Shown piece after piece: positions 8,337 to 18,795 of a stretch of 64,000 bases of DNA; positions within the stretch are counted from its first letter, which is position 1; every line of letters starts with the position of its first letter. The stretch comes from Mycolicibacterium arabiense (GTDB taxonomy: Bacteria; Actinomycetota; Actinomycetes; Mycobacteriales; Mycobacteriaceae), in the NCBI RefSeq assembly GCF_010731815.2, contig NZ_AP022593.1, positions 3,348,001 to 3,412,000 on the forward strand, written 5' to 3'. The translations under genes were made by a program, and so were the position numbers. The notes beneath the pieces are model-generated. The model was given only the letters and a program-made list of their open reading frames with translations, was not told the DNA's origin and did not search any database.

Positions 8337-8825
8337 TTACCGCACACCCTCCTTCGCGTACACGACCCGCAGCACGTGCGCGACCTCCGGACCCATGACG
8401 GCGTCCGCCAGCTCGCAGAAGGTCGCGACGAACGCACGGCCGTGGGCGGGTTCGACGGGGCTGAGGTGGTGTGCGATCTCGTGCAGCACCACCAGTTCCC
8501 GCAGCGCCCACGACGCGCTGCCGTCGGGCACCGCGATCACCGCCTCGTCGCCGTCGCGCTCGTAGTGCGCAGCCGTCCGACCGCGACGGCTGCGTACCCG
8601 CAGCGGCGGCACCTCGGGCCACGACCGCTGCACCGCAGGCAGATTCAGCACCTCGTCGACGTACTGGGAGACGGAGTCGACCGATGCGAACCGCGCCTCG
8701 GGCGGCAACGTGATGTTGGCGCCGAAGAACTCGATCGTGTTGCCCCGCGCCCGTGCCCTGTCGAACAGCGTGCGCACGAAGTCCTCGGCCGCGTAGACCT
8801 TCGAGCGTTGCGCGTCGCGGGGCAC
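8337..8825 (-). CDS. TIGR04338-type putative metallohydrolase, Rv0185-like
   Basis: 162-residue protein carrying the zinc-protease-like motif HEIAHH in LRELVVLHEIAHHLSPVEPAHG, followed by a downstream Glu-containing helix. It resembles an actinobacterial family of putative metallohydrolases without a characterised member. It begins six bases after the DUF2786 gene ends, so the two form an operon, the same pairing as Rv0184-Rv0185. A peptidase activity is plausible but unproven. Confidence 0.82.
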   Translation of the reverse strand: MPRDAQRSKVYAAEDFVRTLFDRARARGNTIEFFGANITLPPEARFASVDSVSQYVDEVLNLPAVQRSWPEVPPLRVRSRRGRTAAHYERDGDEAVIAVPDGSASWALRELVVLHEIAHHLSPVEPAHGRAFVATFCELADAVMGPEVAHVLRVVYAKEGVR

Positions 8826-8831
8826 GGACGG

Positions 8832-9581
8832 TCAGTCGTTCAGGGCTGCCCGCGCGCCGGACAACTCGGGGCTGGGGCCGAGCTTGGCACGCTGCCCCGC
8901 CCGGTCGCCTGCCCGTCTGGCCGCCGACGAATACCCGGCCGAGGCGTTGGTGGCCCGCCAGGTGCCGCGCGCCTTCGACGCCTCGCGGTAGAACGACTTC
9001 AGCTCGATGTCCTTGTTGCGCAACGCAATCTCCGTACCCTTCGGCCGCTCGACGTCTGCTGCGACCTGCCGCTTGGCCTCGTCGCGGGCGTCGGCGAGCC
9101 GTTGCCCGACGCGCGCCCCGAATGCCAGCTGGAAGTTCAGCCGCGCGGTGATGGTCGGCGTGGGCCGATGCCGGCCGCTCGCGATATAGGCGTCGGAGGC
9201 CTTGACCATCTGCACGACGAGGCTGGCGTACAGCGCATGGGTGGCGTCGATGTCCTCGGCGAAGCCGTAGGCGTAGACGAACGTCGAGTTCGAGGCGACG
9301 TCGCACTTCACGTCATTGGCCATCGCGATCACCACGAACAGTTGCACGTAGGTGCGCAATCCACGGGTCCCCGCGTTGCCGATCGTCACCGTGCGTTGCA
9401 CGGGCTCCTGTGCGGCCGTGCGGGTCGCAGCATGCGCGCGGGCGACCGCCAGGTCGATCGACGTCGTGGTCGCGAGTCGCTGCGCCGCGGCCATGAAGGC
9501 CTCGGCCTCGTGTTCGTTCTCGGTGTTCTCGGCCTGCCGCAGCAGTGCGGCGATTCGGGCCAGCATCTTGTCGTCCGTCAC
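8832..9581 (-). CDS. DUF2786 domain protein, Rv0184-like
   Basis: 249-residue protein with a DUF2786 domain at the N-terminus (KMLARIAALLRQAENTENEHEAEAF and the following helix). The rest is a helical region with basic patches (AKRQVAADVERPKG, RRAGDRAGQRAKLG). The function is unknown. It is first in a two-gene operon with the HEIAHH protein, and the conserved pairing suggests a shared job. The length equals the recalled Rv0184 length. Confidence 0.83.
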   Translation of the reverse strand: MTDDKMLARIAALLRQAENTENEHEAEAFMAAAQRLATTTSIDLAVARAHAATRTAAQEPVQRTVTIGNAGTRGLRTYVQLFVVIAMANDVKCDVASNSTFVYAYGFAEDIDATHALYASLVVQMVKASDAYIASGRHRPTPTITARLNFQLAFGARVGQRLADARDEAKRQVAADVERPKGTEIALRNKDIELKSFYREASKARGTWRATNASAGYSSAARRAGDRAGQRAKLGPSPELSGARAALND

Positions 9582-9614
9582 GAGCGGATCCAGTCGTGTG
9601 TCATGAGTCAGAAG

Positions 9615-10547
9615 CTAGGGAACCAGTACGACTTTTCCGCGCGCGTGGCCCTCCTGCAGGTACCGGTGGGCGTCGGCCGCCTCCGCGAACGGGAAGACCT
9701 TGTCGACCGACACCTCGAGGGCACCCGCGTCGGCGAGCGCCAGCAGTTCCGGGCGCGCCGCATCGCGGATGGCCTGGCCACCGTTCGCTTCGGTCAGCAC
9801 CTTGATGCCCAGGTCACCGCCGCGCGCGAAGCCCGCGATGGTGGCGATGCGCGACCGGTCGGCGACCAATTCCACCGAGGTGTCCAGCGCCTCGTCGGTG
9901 CCGACCAGGTCGAGGGCCACGTCCACGGGCCCGATCGCACGCACCCGATCGACCAGCCCGTCCCCGTAGGCGACCGGTTCGACGCCGTATCGCCGCAGCT
10001 CGTCGTGCCGGGAGGGGCTGGCGGTGCCGATCACCTTGGCCCCGCGCGCTGCCGCCAACTGCACGACCATCAGGCCGACGCCGCCGCCCGCACCGTGCAC
10101 GAGCACCGTGTCACCCGTCCCCACAGCCGTTTCGGTCAACAGGTGCCACGCCGTCCCGCCGGTCAGCACCAGCCCGGCGGCCTGCTCGAAGCTCAGCGCC
10201 GAGGGCTTGCGCCCCACGTCGGAGCCGTCTGCGAGCACCTGGTCGGCGTAGGCACCGCGAACACCGGTGACGATCACCTCGTCGCCGACCGTCAGCGGAC
10301 CGGTGTAGCCTTCCGCGCCGTCGCCGACGGCGGCCACGACACCGCTGACCTCCATGCCGACCGGCATGGGCAGGTTGGCATGGTCGTCGCCCATCTGTCC
10401 GCTGTAGAGCTTGTAGTCGATGGGGTTCGCGCCGGCCGCGCGCACGTCGACGAGCACCTGACCCGGCCCCGGCGGGGGTAGCTCGATGTCTTGCAGCACA
10501 AGGACTTCCGGGCTGCCGTAACCGGAGGCGACCACTGTTCGCGTCAT
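9615..10547 (-). CDS. NADP-dependent zinc-free MDR oxidoreductase (quinone reductase-like)
   Basis: 310-residue medium-chain dehydrogenase/reductase. The GroES-like half (residues about 1-120) is followed by a Rossmann half with the nucleotide motif VHGAGGGVGLMVVQLA. The structural-zinc cysteine cluster of alcohol dehydrogenases is absent, which fits the quinone oxidoreductase branch that reduces quinones or enones with NADPH. The frame is open to 10772, but MTRTVVASGYGSPEVLVL at 10547 is the natural start. It ends just upstream of the DUF2786 gene on the same strand. Confidence 0.88.
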   Translation of the reverse strand: MTRTVVASGYGSPEVLVLQDIELPPPGPGQVLVDVRAAGANPIDYKLYSGQMGDDHANLPMPVGMEVSGVVAAVGDGAEGYTGPLTVGDEVIVTGVRGAYADQVLADGSDVGRKPSALSFEQAAGLVLTGGTAWHLLTETAVGTGDTVLVHGAGGGVGLMVVQLAAARGAKVIGTASPSRHDELRRYGVEPVAYGDGLVDRVRAIGPVDVALDLVGTDEALDTSVELVADRSRIATIAGFARGGDLGIKVLTEANGGQAIRDAARPELLALADAGALEVSVDKVFPFAEAADAHRYLQEGHARGKVVLVP

Positions 10548-10564
10548 TGTGGAAAGTCTAGCCA

Positions 10565-12489
<1,925 letters not shown>

Positions 12490-12532
12490 CTAACGCCCGC
12501 CCTTGGCAGACGCCTTCGTCGCAGCCCTGGAC

Positions 12533-12563
12533 TCGTCGGTGGTGCTGAGTAGGCTCTGCCCCG
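12533..12563 (+). promoter_or_regulatory. RecA-independent DNA-damage (PafBC) type promoter of sigG, leaderless
   Basis: TCGTCGGTG (12533-12541), an 8-base gap and TAGGCT (12550-12555) match the recalled mycobacterial RecA-NDp consensus tTGTCRgtg-N8-TAnnnT with one mismatch. The GTG start of sigG follows after seven bases, so the transcript is predicted to be leaderless. sigG of M. tuberculosis is known to be DNA-damage inducible. Confidence 0.7.
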
Positions 12564-13570
12564 TGAGCGTCCTCACAGATGTATCAGCCGTTCCGGAGTC
12601 GTCCGACCCCAGAGACGTCTTCCTGTCCGATGCGCAGAAGTATCGCCGCGAACTGCTCGCGCACTGCTACCGGATGACCGGCTCGCTGCACGACGCCGAG
12701 GACCTGGTGCAGGAGACCTATCTGCGGGCCTGGAAGTCCTACGACGGGTTCCAAGGCCGGTCGTCGGTGCGCACGTGGCTGTACCGGATCGCCACCAACA
12801 CGAGCCTGACGTCGCTCGACGGCCGCAAGCGCCGGCCGCTGCCGTCGGGTCTGGGGGCGCCCGCGTCGGACCCGTCGGGCGACATCGCCGAACACCGCGA
12901 GATCACCTGGCTGGAGCCGCTGCCCGACGCGCCGCGGGAGGACCCGTCGGATCCGTCGATGATCGCCGAGTCCCGCGAGTCCGTACGGCTGGCGTTCGTC
13001 GCGGCGTTGCAGCACCTCTCGCCCCGGCAGCGCGCGGTCCTGGTGCTGCGCGAGGTATTGCAGTGGAAGGCCTCCGAGGTGGGTGAGGCGATCGGCGCCT
13101 CGACCGCCGCGGTGAACAGCCTGCTGCAGCGCGCCCGTGCGCAGCTCGACGCCGCGCAACCGACGCGCGACGGCGAGATCGCGGACCCGGATTCGCCCGA
13201 GGCGCGGGAACAGCTCGCGAAGTACGTGGCGGCGTTCGAGACCTACGACATGGACCAGCTCGTCGAGCTGTTCACCGCCGACGCGGTGTTCGAGATGCCA
13301 CCGTTCGACGGCTGGTACCGGGGCCCGGCGAACATCGTCACGCTGTCCAAGACGCACTGCCCCGCCGAGGGGCCCGGCGACATGCGCTTCGTCGCCACTA
13401 CCGCCAACGGTCAGCCGGCGGCAGCGCTGTACATGCTCAACCGCGAGACCGGCAGGCACGAGGAGTTCCAGCTGCACGTGCTGCAGATCAGCGACGGCCG
13501 CATCTCCCACGTGGTCGCGTTCCACGCCGACGGCCTGTTCGAGAAGTTCGGGCTGCCGATCCATCTGTAG
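12563..13570 (+). CDS. sigG: RNA polymerase sigma factor SigG (ECF41-like, with SnoaL-type C-domain)
   Basis: 335-residue extracytoplasmic-function-like sigma factor. Region 2 spans YRRELLAHCYRMTGSLHDAE to RTWLYRIATNTSL, region 4 spans LSPRQRAVLVLREVLQ to NSLLQRARAQL, and a SnoaL-like domain follows (YVAAFETYDMDQLVELF to the C-terminus). In this class the C-terminal domain regulates the sigma factor in cis instead of a classic anti-sigma protein. The GTG at 12563 is chosen because it coincides with the predicted transcription start; the frame is open to 12503. Position beside the Rv0183-like lipase and near a pirin gene matches Rv0182c. It is likely induced by DNA damage. Confidence 0.92.
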   Translation: MSVLTDVSAVPESSDPRDVFLSDAQKYRRELLAHCYRMTGSLHDAEDLVQETYLRAWKSYDGFQGRSSVRTWLYRIATNTSLTSLDGRKRRPLPSGLGAPASDPSGDIAEHREITWLEPLPDAPREDPSDPSMIAESRESVRLAFVAALQHLSPRQRAVLVLREVLQWKASEVGEAIGASTAAVNSLLQRARAQLDAAQPTRDGEIADPDSPEAREQLAKYVAAFETYDMDQLVELFTADAVFEMPPFDGWYRGPANIVTLSKTHCPAEGPGDMRFVATTANGQPAAALYMLNRETGRHEEFQLHVLQISDGRISHVVAFHADGLFEKFGLPIHL

Positions 13571-13586
13571 AGGGTCACGTGCCGTC

Positions 13587-13641
13587 GAGATGCGCCTTTT
13601 GGTGGCGTCTACTCGCACTTTCGCACCAGAACGCGCGTCTC
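13587..13641. terminator. Imperfect palindrome after sigG, possible terminator
   Basis: Arms at 13587-13604 and 13624-13641 are complementary at 15 of 18 positions around a 19-base loop, starting 16 bases after the sigG stop. A competing smaller hairpin (GCGCC-N7-GGCGT) lies inside. No clear T-tract follows, so this is a structured 3' end rather than a textbook intrinsic terminator. Nothing else is seen from 13642 to the KstR-like box. Confidence 0.45.
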
Positions 13642-13746
13642 GCGATGTGCCGTGCCCTGGGCACCCTCGGCCCGGCGCACCACTCGCTGAACGACGGGGT
13701 GTGACGCCACATAACCGCAGCTAGAAGCCCACGGCTATACGCTTTC

Positions 13747-13760
13747 TAGAACGTGTTCTA
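13747..13760. promoter_or_regulatory. KstR-like operator upstream of alcohol dehydrogenase
   Basis: TAGAACGTGTTCTA fits the KstR consensus TNNAACNNGTTNNA at every fixed position, with perfect 6-base arms. It ends 11 bases before the ATG at 13772. KstR represses cholesterol-catabolism genes until a cholesterol-derived CoA thioester releases it. Confidence 0.7.
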
Positions 13761-13771
13761 TGATCGCCGCC

Positions 13772-14896
13772 ATGAAGACCAAGGGCGCTCTGCTGTGGGA
13801 ACTGAACACGCCATTCCGGGTCGACGAGATCGATCTCGGTGACCCCATCGCGGACGAAGTGCAGATCCGGATGCACGCCGCCGGGATGTGCCACTCGGAC
13901 TACCACCTGACCACCGGGGCGACCCCGATCGGCCTGCCCGCACTCGGCGGACACGAGGGCGCGGGCGTCGTCACCAAGGTCGGCAAGAACGTCACGGGCA
14001 TCGAGGAGGGCGACCACGTCATCCTCGCATTCATCCCCGCCTGCGGTGACTGCCCGCCGTGCATGAAGGGGTTCCGTTCGCTGTGCGACCGGGGCGCCCT
14101 GCTGCTGGGCGGCAAGGCCATCGCCGACGGCACGTCGCGCGTGCACGCCGGCTCGCACGAGGTGTCACCGATGAACCTGCTCGGCACCTTCGCCCCGTAC
14201 ATGACGGTGCACAAGGACTCGGTGGTCAAGATCGACCGCGACATCCCGTTCGAGACGGCCGCGATCATGGGTTGCGCGGTACCGACGGGGTTCGGGTCGG
14301 CGACCAACGTGGCCGACGTGCAGCCCGGCGAGACGGTCGCCATCGTCGGCGTCGGCGGCATCGGCATGAGCGCACTTCAGGGCGCCGTGATCTCCGGCGC
14401 GAAGACCGTCATCGCGATCGACCCCAACGAGTGGAAGCGCGATCAGGCGATCAAGTTCGGCGCCACGCACGTCTACCCGTCGATGGCCGAGGCGATCGGC
14501 CCGATGATCGACGTGACCCACGGGCTGATGGCCGACAAGACCATCATCGCGGTCGGCGAGATGCGCGGCGAGTACGTCGAGGAGGCGATGATCCTCACGG
14601 CCAAGACCGGCACGTGCGTGGTGACCGGCATGGGCTCGATGATGGACGCCGACGTCAAGCTCAACCTGTTCCTGTTCACCATGTTGCAGAAGACGTTGAA
14701 GGGCAACATCTTCGGCGGTGGCAGCTCGCACATCGAGACGCCGCGACTGGTCGGGCTGTACAAGTCGGGCCTGCTCAAGATCGACGAGATGATCAGCAAC
14801 ACCTACACGCTCGAGAACATCAACGACGGCTACCAGGACATGATCGACGGCAAGAACATCCGCGGTGTCATCACGTTCGACGAGAAGGACTGGTAA
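13772..14896 (+). CDS. NDMA-dependent-type zinc alcohol dehydrogenase
   Basis: 374-residue medium-chain dehydrogenase. The catalytic zinc region GMCHSDYH, the GGHEGAGVV motif, the structural-zinc cysteines CGDCPPCMKGFRSLC and the Rossmann motif IVGVGGIGMSAL are all present. It resembles the actinobacterial group of mycofactocin- or NDMA-dependent alcohol dehydrogenases that carry a non-exchangeable nicotinamide cofactor. The ATG at 13772 gives MKTKGALLWE, the usual start; an in-frame ATG at 13760 would overlap the operator. A KstR-like box just upstream suggests induction on sterols. It lies between sigG and a MarR gene. Substrate unknown; a sterol side-chain or lipid alcohol is possible. Confidence 0.88.
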   Translation: MKTKGALLWELNTPFRVDEIDLGDPIADEVQIRMHAAGMCHSDYHLTTGATPIGLPALGGHEGAGVVTKVGKNVTGIEEGDHVILAFIPACGDCPPCMKGFRSLCDRGALLLGGKAIADGTSRVHAGSHEVSPMNLLGTFAPYMTVHKDSVVKIDRDIPFETAAIMGCAVPTGFGSATNVADVQPGETVAIVGVGGIGMSALQGAVISGAKTVIAIDPNEWKRDQAIKFGATHVYPSMAEAIGPMIDVTHGLMADKTIIAVGEMRGEYVEEAMILTAKTGTCVVTGMGSMMDADVKLNLFLFTMLQKTLKGNIFGGGSSHIETPRLVGLYKSGLLKIDEMISNTYTLENINDGYQDMIDGKNIRGVITFDEKDW

Positions 14897-14903
14897 GCGG
14901 CGT

Positions 14904-15362
14904 TCATCCGGCCTGCTGATCGTCGAGCCGGGCGAGCACAGCGGCCGTCCACCGCTGCACCGCGCGTAGATCCGCCGGCCGCACGTCGGTGAACACGACG
15001 GTGCGGACGAGTTTGGCGTGCCCGGGCGCGGCGGCGGCCAACGCCGCCCGGCCTGCGTCGGTGAGGTCGACGGTCGCCGCCCGGCGGTCGTCGGAGGCCC
15101 CCTGACGCGAGACCAGCTCGCGTCCCCGCATGCGGCTGAGCTGGTGCGACAGCCTGCTCTGCTCCCAGCCGAGCCGCTCCCCCAGCTCGGAGATCCGGCA
15201 GCCCGCCCGCTCGTCGATGGCCACCAGTACCTCGTAGTCGGCCAGCGACAGACCGCAGTCGCGCTGCAGCTGCCGGTTCATCGCGGCCTGCAGCCGACTC
15301 GTCATCGCGAGGTGGCTCCGCCACACCCGTTGCTCGTCCTCGGACAACCACATGGAATACAT
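14904..15362 (-). CDS. MarR family transcriptional regulator
   Basis: 152-residue winged-helix regulator. The recognition region is ISELGERLGWEQSRLSHQLSRM, followed by the wing with SDDRRAATVDLTDAGR. It is divergent from the pirin gene, with a 71-base spacer containing a palindrome, so it probably controls pirin and itself. The start is the ATG at 15362 (MYSMWLSEDE), with a second ATG three codons later. Ligands of this group are usually phenolic or oxidant compounds; none can be assigned here. Confidence 0.87.
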   Translation of the reverse strand: MYSMWLSEDEQRVWRSHLAMTSRLQAAMNRQLQRDCGLSLADYEVLVAIDERAGCRISELGERLGWEQSRLSHQLSRMRGRELVSRQGASDDRRAATVDLTDAGRAALAAAAPGHAKLVRTVVFTDVRPADLRAVQRWTAAVLARLDDQQAG

Positions 15363-15387
15363 GACACATCATTCATGTTGTCGTGTC
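15363..15387. promoter_or_regulatory. Imperfect palindrome in the MarR-pirin spacer
   Basis: GACACAT, five bases and ATGTTGTC form an imperfect inverted repeat, with GACAC/GTGTC as a wider pair (15363-15367 and 15383-15387). It abuts the MarR start and is the best candidate MarR operator in the divergent spacer. Confidence 0.45.
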
Positions 15388-15433
15388 CAGCGCCCGCACC
15401 TAGGCTGGCGATGAACTCGACAGGAGTGATCAC

Positions 15434-16198
15434 ATGACCACAGGCGAACTCGTCGAGATCCGGCGCGCAGGCGACCGCGCAGCCACCAAGATCTCCTGGC
15501 TCGACTCCAAGCACTCGTTCTCCTTCGGCGGCAACTACGACCCGTCGAACACTCACCACGGACTGCTCCTGGTCAACAACGACGACGTCGTGCACCCGGG
15601 TGCGGGTTTCGAGACCCACCCGCACCGCGACATGGAGATCATCACGTGGGTGCTGCGCGGGTCGCTCGTCCACCAGGACTCGACGGGCCACTCGGGCGTC
15701 ATCTATCCCGGTCTGGCGCAACGGATGTCGGCCGGGCGCGGCATCCTGCACTCCGAGAAGAACGACTCCTGGAGGCTGACCGGCGAGACGTCGCACAGCG
15801 AGCCCGTGCACTTCGTCCAGATGTGGGTGGTGCCCGACGAGTCCGGCATCACGCCGGGCTATCAGCAGCTGGAGATCGACGACGAACTCATGCGCGGCAA
15901 GCTGGTGACCATCGCGTCGGGGATGCCCCAGCACGCCGACGACACCGCGATCACCATCCGCAACAAGTACGCCGCCCTGAAGGGCGCACGGCTGCAACCC
16001 GGTGACACGGTCGAACTGCCCCAGGCGCCGTACCTGCACCTATTCGTGCCGCGCGGTGAGGTCGCCCTCGAGGGCGCCGGCCAACTCGTCGAAGGCGACG
16101 CCGTGCGTTTCACCGCCTCCGGCGGCCAACGGGTCACCGCGACCGAACCATCGGAAATCCTCGTCTGGGAGATGCATGCAGGCCTTGAAGCGGCATAG
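15434..16198 (+). CDS. Pirin family protein, Rv0181c-like
   Basis: 254-residue bicupin of the pirin family; members are metal-containing cupins, some with quercetinase activity. The N-terminal cupin contains THHGLLLVNNDDVVHPGAGF and HPHRDMEIITWVLRG, where the His-x-His set binds metal, and the second cupin is more degenerate. The ATG at 15434 follows AGGAG at suitable distance. Rv0181c next to sigG is the likely ortholog. Divergent MarR suggests inducible expression. The following sugar dehydrogenase gene overlaps its last 23 bases, so the two are co-transcribed. Confidence 0.9.
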   Translation: MTTGELVEIRRAGDRAATKISWLDSKHSFSFGGNYDPSNTHHGLLLVNNDDVVHPGAGFETHPHRDMEIITWVLRGSLVHQDSTGHSGVIYPGLAQRMSAGRGILHSEKNDSWRLTGETSHSEPVHFVQMWVVPDESGITPGYQQLEIDDELMRGKLVTIASGMPQHADDTAITIRNKYAALKGARLQPGDTVELPQAPYLHLFVPRGEVALEGAGQLVEGDAVRFTASGGQRVTATEPSEILVWEMHAGLEAA

Positions 16199-17510
16199 TC
16201 GGATCCTCGCGGCCCTCGCGGCCGCCTCGACGGTGGTGGTGGCGTGCTCCTCGGCGCCATCGCCACCGTCGTCCGAAGCGTCCGAGTCATCCTCCCAGCC
16301 CGGCACGGCCTCGGCCACCCAGCCGCCAGCGGCCCAGGGCCTCGAAGAGGTGACGGTGCAGGTGCCCGACGACTTCCGCGCGGCGCCGTTCGACGAACCG
16401 CGAAAGGCGTTGGTGCCGAAGGGCTGGACGCTGTCGGTGTGGAACCGGTCGGAGAAACCGCGGCTTCTGGCGTGGGCTCCCGACGGCGCCTTGCTGGTGT
16501 CGGAGCCCAGCAGCGGCCAGGTGCTGAGCCTCCGACCAACCGGCGCGGGACCGGAGAACCAGGTCCTGCTCGAGGGGCTCGATCAACCGCACGGCCTAGC
16601 CTTCGCCGGGTCGACGCTGTACGTCGCGCAGAGTGATCAGGTCGACGCCTACGACTACGTCGACGGCCAGGCCACCCGGCCGCGCACCGTCGCGGCGGGC
16701 CTGCCGGACGCCAAGAGCCCCGACCTGCGGGGCGCGTACTCGCACGCGCTCAAGAGCGTCGCGGTCGGACCCGACGGTGCGGTGTACTTCTCGATCGGGT
16801 CGACCGGCAACGTATCCGCCGAGGACCGCACGGCCACTCCGCCGCGCGCCACGATCATGCGCGTTCCGCCCGGCGGTGGCCCGGCCGAGCCGTTCGCCAC
16901 CGGAGTCCGCAACGGCACCGGTCTCGCCATCGCGCCCGACGGCTCGGTGTGGACCGCGGTGAACAACCGGGACAACATCGCCGTGCCCGACGAGGGCCCC
17001 GACTACGGCAAGGTGATCCCGGACTACGTCGACGAGAACCCGCCCGAGTCGCTGGCCAAGGTCACCCCCGGTCGCGAATTGGGTTGGCCGTACTGCAATC
17101 CCGTCGGCGGCCCGGCCAACATGACGTTCGCCCGCGACGTGCAGACCAACGCCGACGGCTCCGAACTCGACTGCGCTGCGCTGCCCCCGATCGAACAGAG
17201 CTTCGGCGCCCACTCCGCGGCTCTGGGCCTGAGCTTCGTCGACGGCGGGCTGCCCGCACCGTATGACCGCGGTGCACTGGCGGGCGTGCACGGGTCGTGG
17301 AACCGCGAACCGCCGCGCGCCCCCGAGGTGTCGTTCTTCCCGTGGCAGAACGGGACGCTCGGGGATCAGCAGACCCTCGTCGGCGGGTTCCAGTCCGATG
17401 ACGGCACCCGGTGGGGTCGCCCGGTCGCGGCCGTCGCCGGCCCGGACGGTGCGGTGTACGTCAGCGACGACTACGCCGACGCCATCTACCGACTCGCTCC
17501 GCCTGCCTGA
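16176..17510 (+). CDS. PQQ-type sugar/sorbosone dehydrogenase lipoprotein
   Basis: 444-residue exported beta-propeller protein of the soluble glucose/L-sorbosone dehydrogenase family. A signal peptide with lipobox VVVACSS (Cys24) is followed by a Ser/Pro-rich linker, then repeated propeller blades (GLDQPHGLAFAGSTLYVAQ, SVAVGPDGAVYFSIGSTGN, NGTGLAIAPDGSVWTAVNNRD, AGPDGAVYVSDDYADAIYR). Periplasmic-side oxidation of a sugar is the likely role, but the cofactor cannot be proved from sequence. The ATG at 16176 is preceded by GGGAG and lies inside the end of the pirin gene in another frame, so translation is probably coupled. Confidence 0.85.
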   Translation: MQALKRHSRILAALAAASTVVVACSSAPSPPSSEASESSSQPGTASATQPPAAQGLEEVTVQVPDDFRAAPFDEPRKALVPKGWTLSVWNRSEKPRLLAWAPDGALLVSEPSSGQVLSLRPTGAGPENQVLLEGLDQPHGLAFAGSTLYVAQSDQVDAYDYVDGQATRPRTVAAGLPDAKSPDLRGAYSHALKSVAVGPDGAVYFSIGSTGNVSAEDRTATPPRATIMRVPPGGGPAEPFATGVRNGTGLAIAPDGSVWTAVNNRDNIAVPDEGPDYGKVIPDYVDENPPESLAKVTPGRELGWPYCNPVGGPANMTFARDVQTNADGSELDCAALPPIEQSFGAHSAALGLSFVDGGLPAPYDRGALAGVHGSWNREPPRAPEVSFFPWQNGTLGDQQTLVGGFQSDDGTRWGRPVAAVAGPDGAVYVSDDYADAIYRLAPPA

Positions 17511-17646
17511 TACCGGCGCCCCAGGGCTACGCCTCGGGGGGTCGCCACGTGCGCCGGCTCGGTCATCCCGGCGGAGCGCATAGCAAAGACATTGGCCTTG
17601 AACGCGATTCGGCCGAGACGTGATCGAGACCTGTCTGTGACGAAAG

Positions 17647-17674
17647 TTGACAGTGGGTCACCTGTGGTTATTGT
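17647..17674 (+). promoter_or_regulatory. Sigma-A-type promoter before the phosphodiester glycosidase gene
   Basis: TTGACA (17647-17652), a 16-base spacer and TATTGT (17669-17674) are followed by a leader of about 30 bases with AAAGGG seven bases before the GTG at 17711. The TTGACA element is a perfect -35 consensus. The rest of the 200-base spacer (17511-17646) shows no recognised feature. Confidence 0.6.
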
Positions 17675-17710
17675 GGTCTCTACTCGAGGGACCACGCGAA
17701 AGGGCCGCAG

Positions 17711-18793
17711 GTGCCGAACACAGCCGCAAACTTCCGGCGCCTGATCGCCTGGACGACGACGGCGGTGCTGGGTGCCACGCTGGCGACCATGGCCGTCGCA
17801 CCCGCGGCGCACGCCGCGGACGCCCGAGAACTCCTGGCCGGCGCGATCGCCAGCACCAAGGGCACCTACCTCGTCTACAACTTCGGCGGCGGCAATCCCG
17901 CACCCATGCTCAACGCCGCGGGCAACTGGTATGAGATGACCAGCGGCGGCCACCTGATGATCATCAAGGCTGCGTCGCAACGACTTACGCCCCGTCTGCT
18001 GGTCGACTCGCATCGCGGCTACCAGGGTCGCTGCGAACGGGATCCGCGAGCGCGTACCGGTGAGGGCCTGTCGCAGGCATCGGAGCTGTACAGCCCGTTG
18101 CAGGCCTGGCAGGCCCTCGGCCAGCCAACCATCGCGGTCAACGCCAACTTCTTCGACATCCGCGGTCAGCAGGGCGGGTCGTGGAAGTCGACGGGATGCA
18201 GTTCTCCGCTGGGCGCCTACGTCGACAACACCCGCGGCCAGGGTCAGGCGAACGCAGCGGTCACGGGCACCATCGCCTACGCGGGCAAGCAGGGCCTGTC
18301 CAACGGCAACGAGACGTGGACCGCGCTGAGCACGATGATCCTGCCCGTCGCCGGCGCACCGTTCGTCATCACCCCGAAGTCGCCCACCGACTACGACGCC
18401 GCGTCACCCGTGATCGCGGGTCTGATGGACGAGGGCACCCGGTTCGTCGCCGTGGCCGGCCTCGGTCTGCTGGCCCCGGGTGACACCGGACAGATGAACG
18501 ACGGCGGGCCGAGCGCGGCACGGACTGCGCTCGCGTACTCGCGGGCACGTGACGAGATGTACGTGTTCCAGGGCGGCAGCTACACCCCGGACCAGATCCA
18601 GGACCTGTTCCGCGGCCTCGGGAGCGACACCGCGATCCTGCTGGACGGCGGCGGATCCTCGGCCATCGTGCTGCGCCGCGACGCCGGCGGCATGTGGGCG
18701 GGCGCGGGCGTGCCCAGGGGATCGTGCGACACCCAACAGGTCCTGTGCGATTCCCGCGAGCGAGCGTTGCCCAGTTGGCTGGCGTTCAGCTGA
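17711..18793 (+). CDS. Secreted phosphodiester glycosidase (NAGPA-domain) family protein
   Basis: 360-residue exported protein. Signal peptide residues 1 to about 35 end AAHAADAR, followed by a phosphodiester glycosidase domain (DUF2233/NAGPA). Diagnostic motifs are NANFFDIRG, the glycine-rich MNDGGPSAARTALAYS and the C-terminal ILLDGGGSSAIVLRR. The eukaryotic family founder uncovers mannose-6-phosphate; bacterial members probably cleave glycan phosphodiesters or related polymers in the envelope. The GTG at 17711 is supported by AAAGGG and a good promoter. It is convergent with the large PE-PPE-like gene; the stops are two bases apart. Confidence 0.85.
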   Translation: MPNTAANFRRLIAWTTTAVLGATLATMAVAPAAHAADARELLAGAIASTKGTYLVYNFGGGNPAPMLNAAGNWYEMTSGGHLMIIKAASQRLTPRLLVDSHRGYQGRCERDPRARTGEGLSQASELYSPLQAWQALGQPTIAVNANFFDIRGQQGGSWKSTGCSSPLGAYVDNTRGQGQANAAVTGTIAYAGKQGLSNGNETWTALSTMILPVAGAPFVITPKSPTDYDAASPVIAGLMDEGTRFVAVAGLGLLAPGDTGQMNDGGPSAARTALAYSRARDEMYVFQGGSYTPDQIQDLFRGLGSDTAILLDGGGSSAIVLRRDAGGMWAGAGVPRGSCDTQQVLCDSRERALPSWLAFS

Positions 18794-18795
18794 CG

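Noticed and set aside
7719..10481. A 920-codon open frame on the + strand.
   Set aside because: It is antisense to five well-supported minus-strand genes and has an Arg/His/Gly/Val-rich composition typical of reverse reading of high-GC genes.
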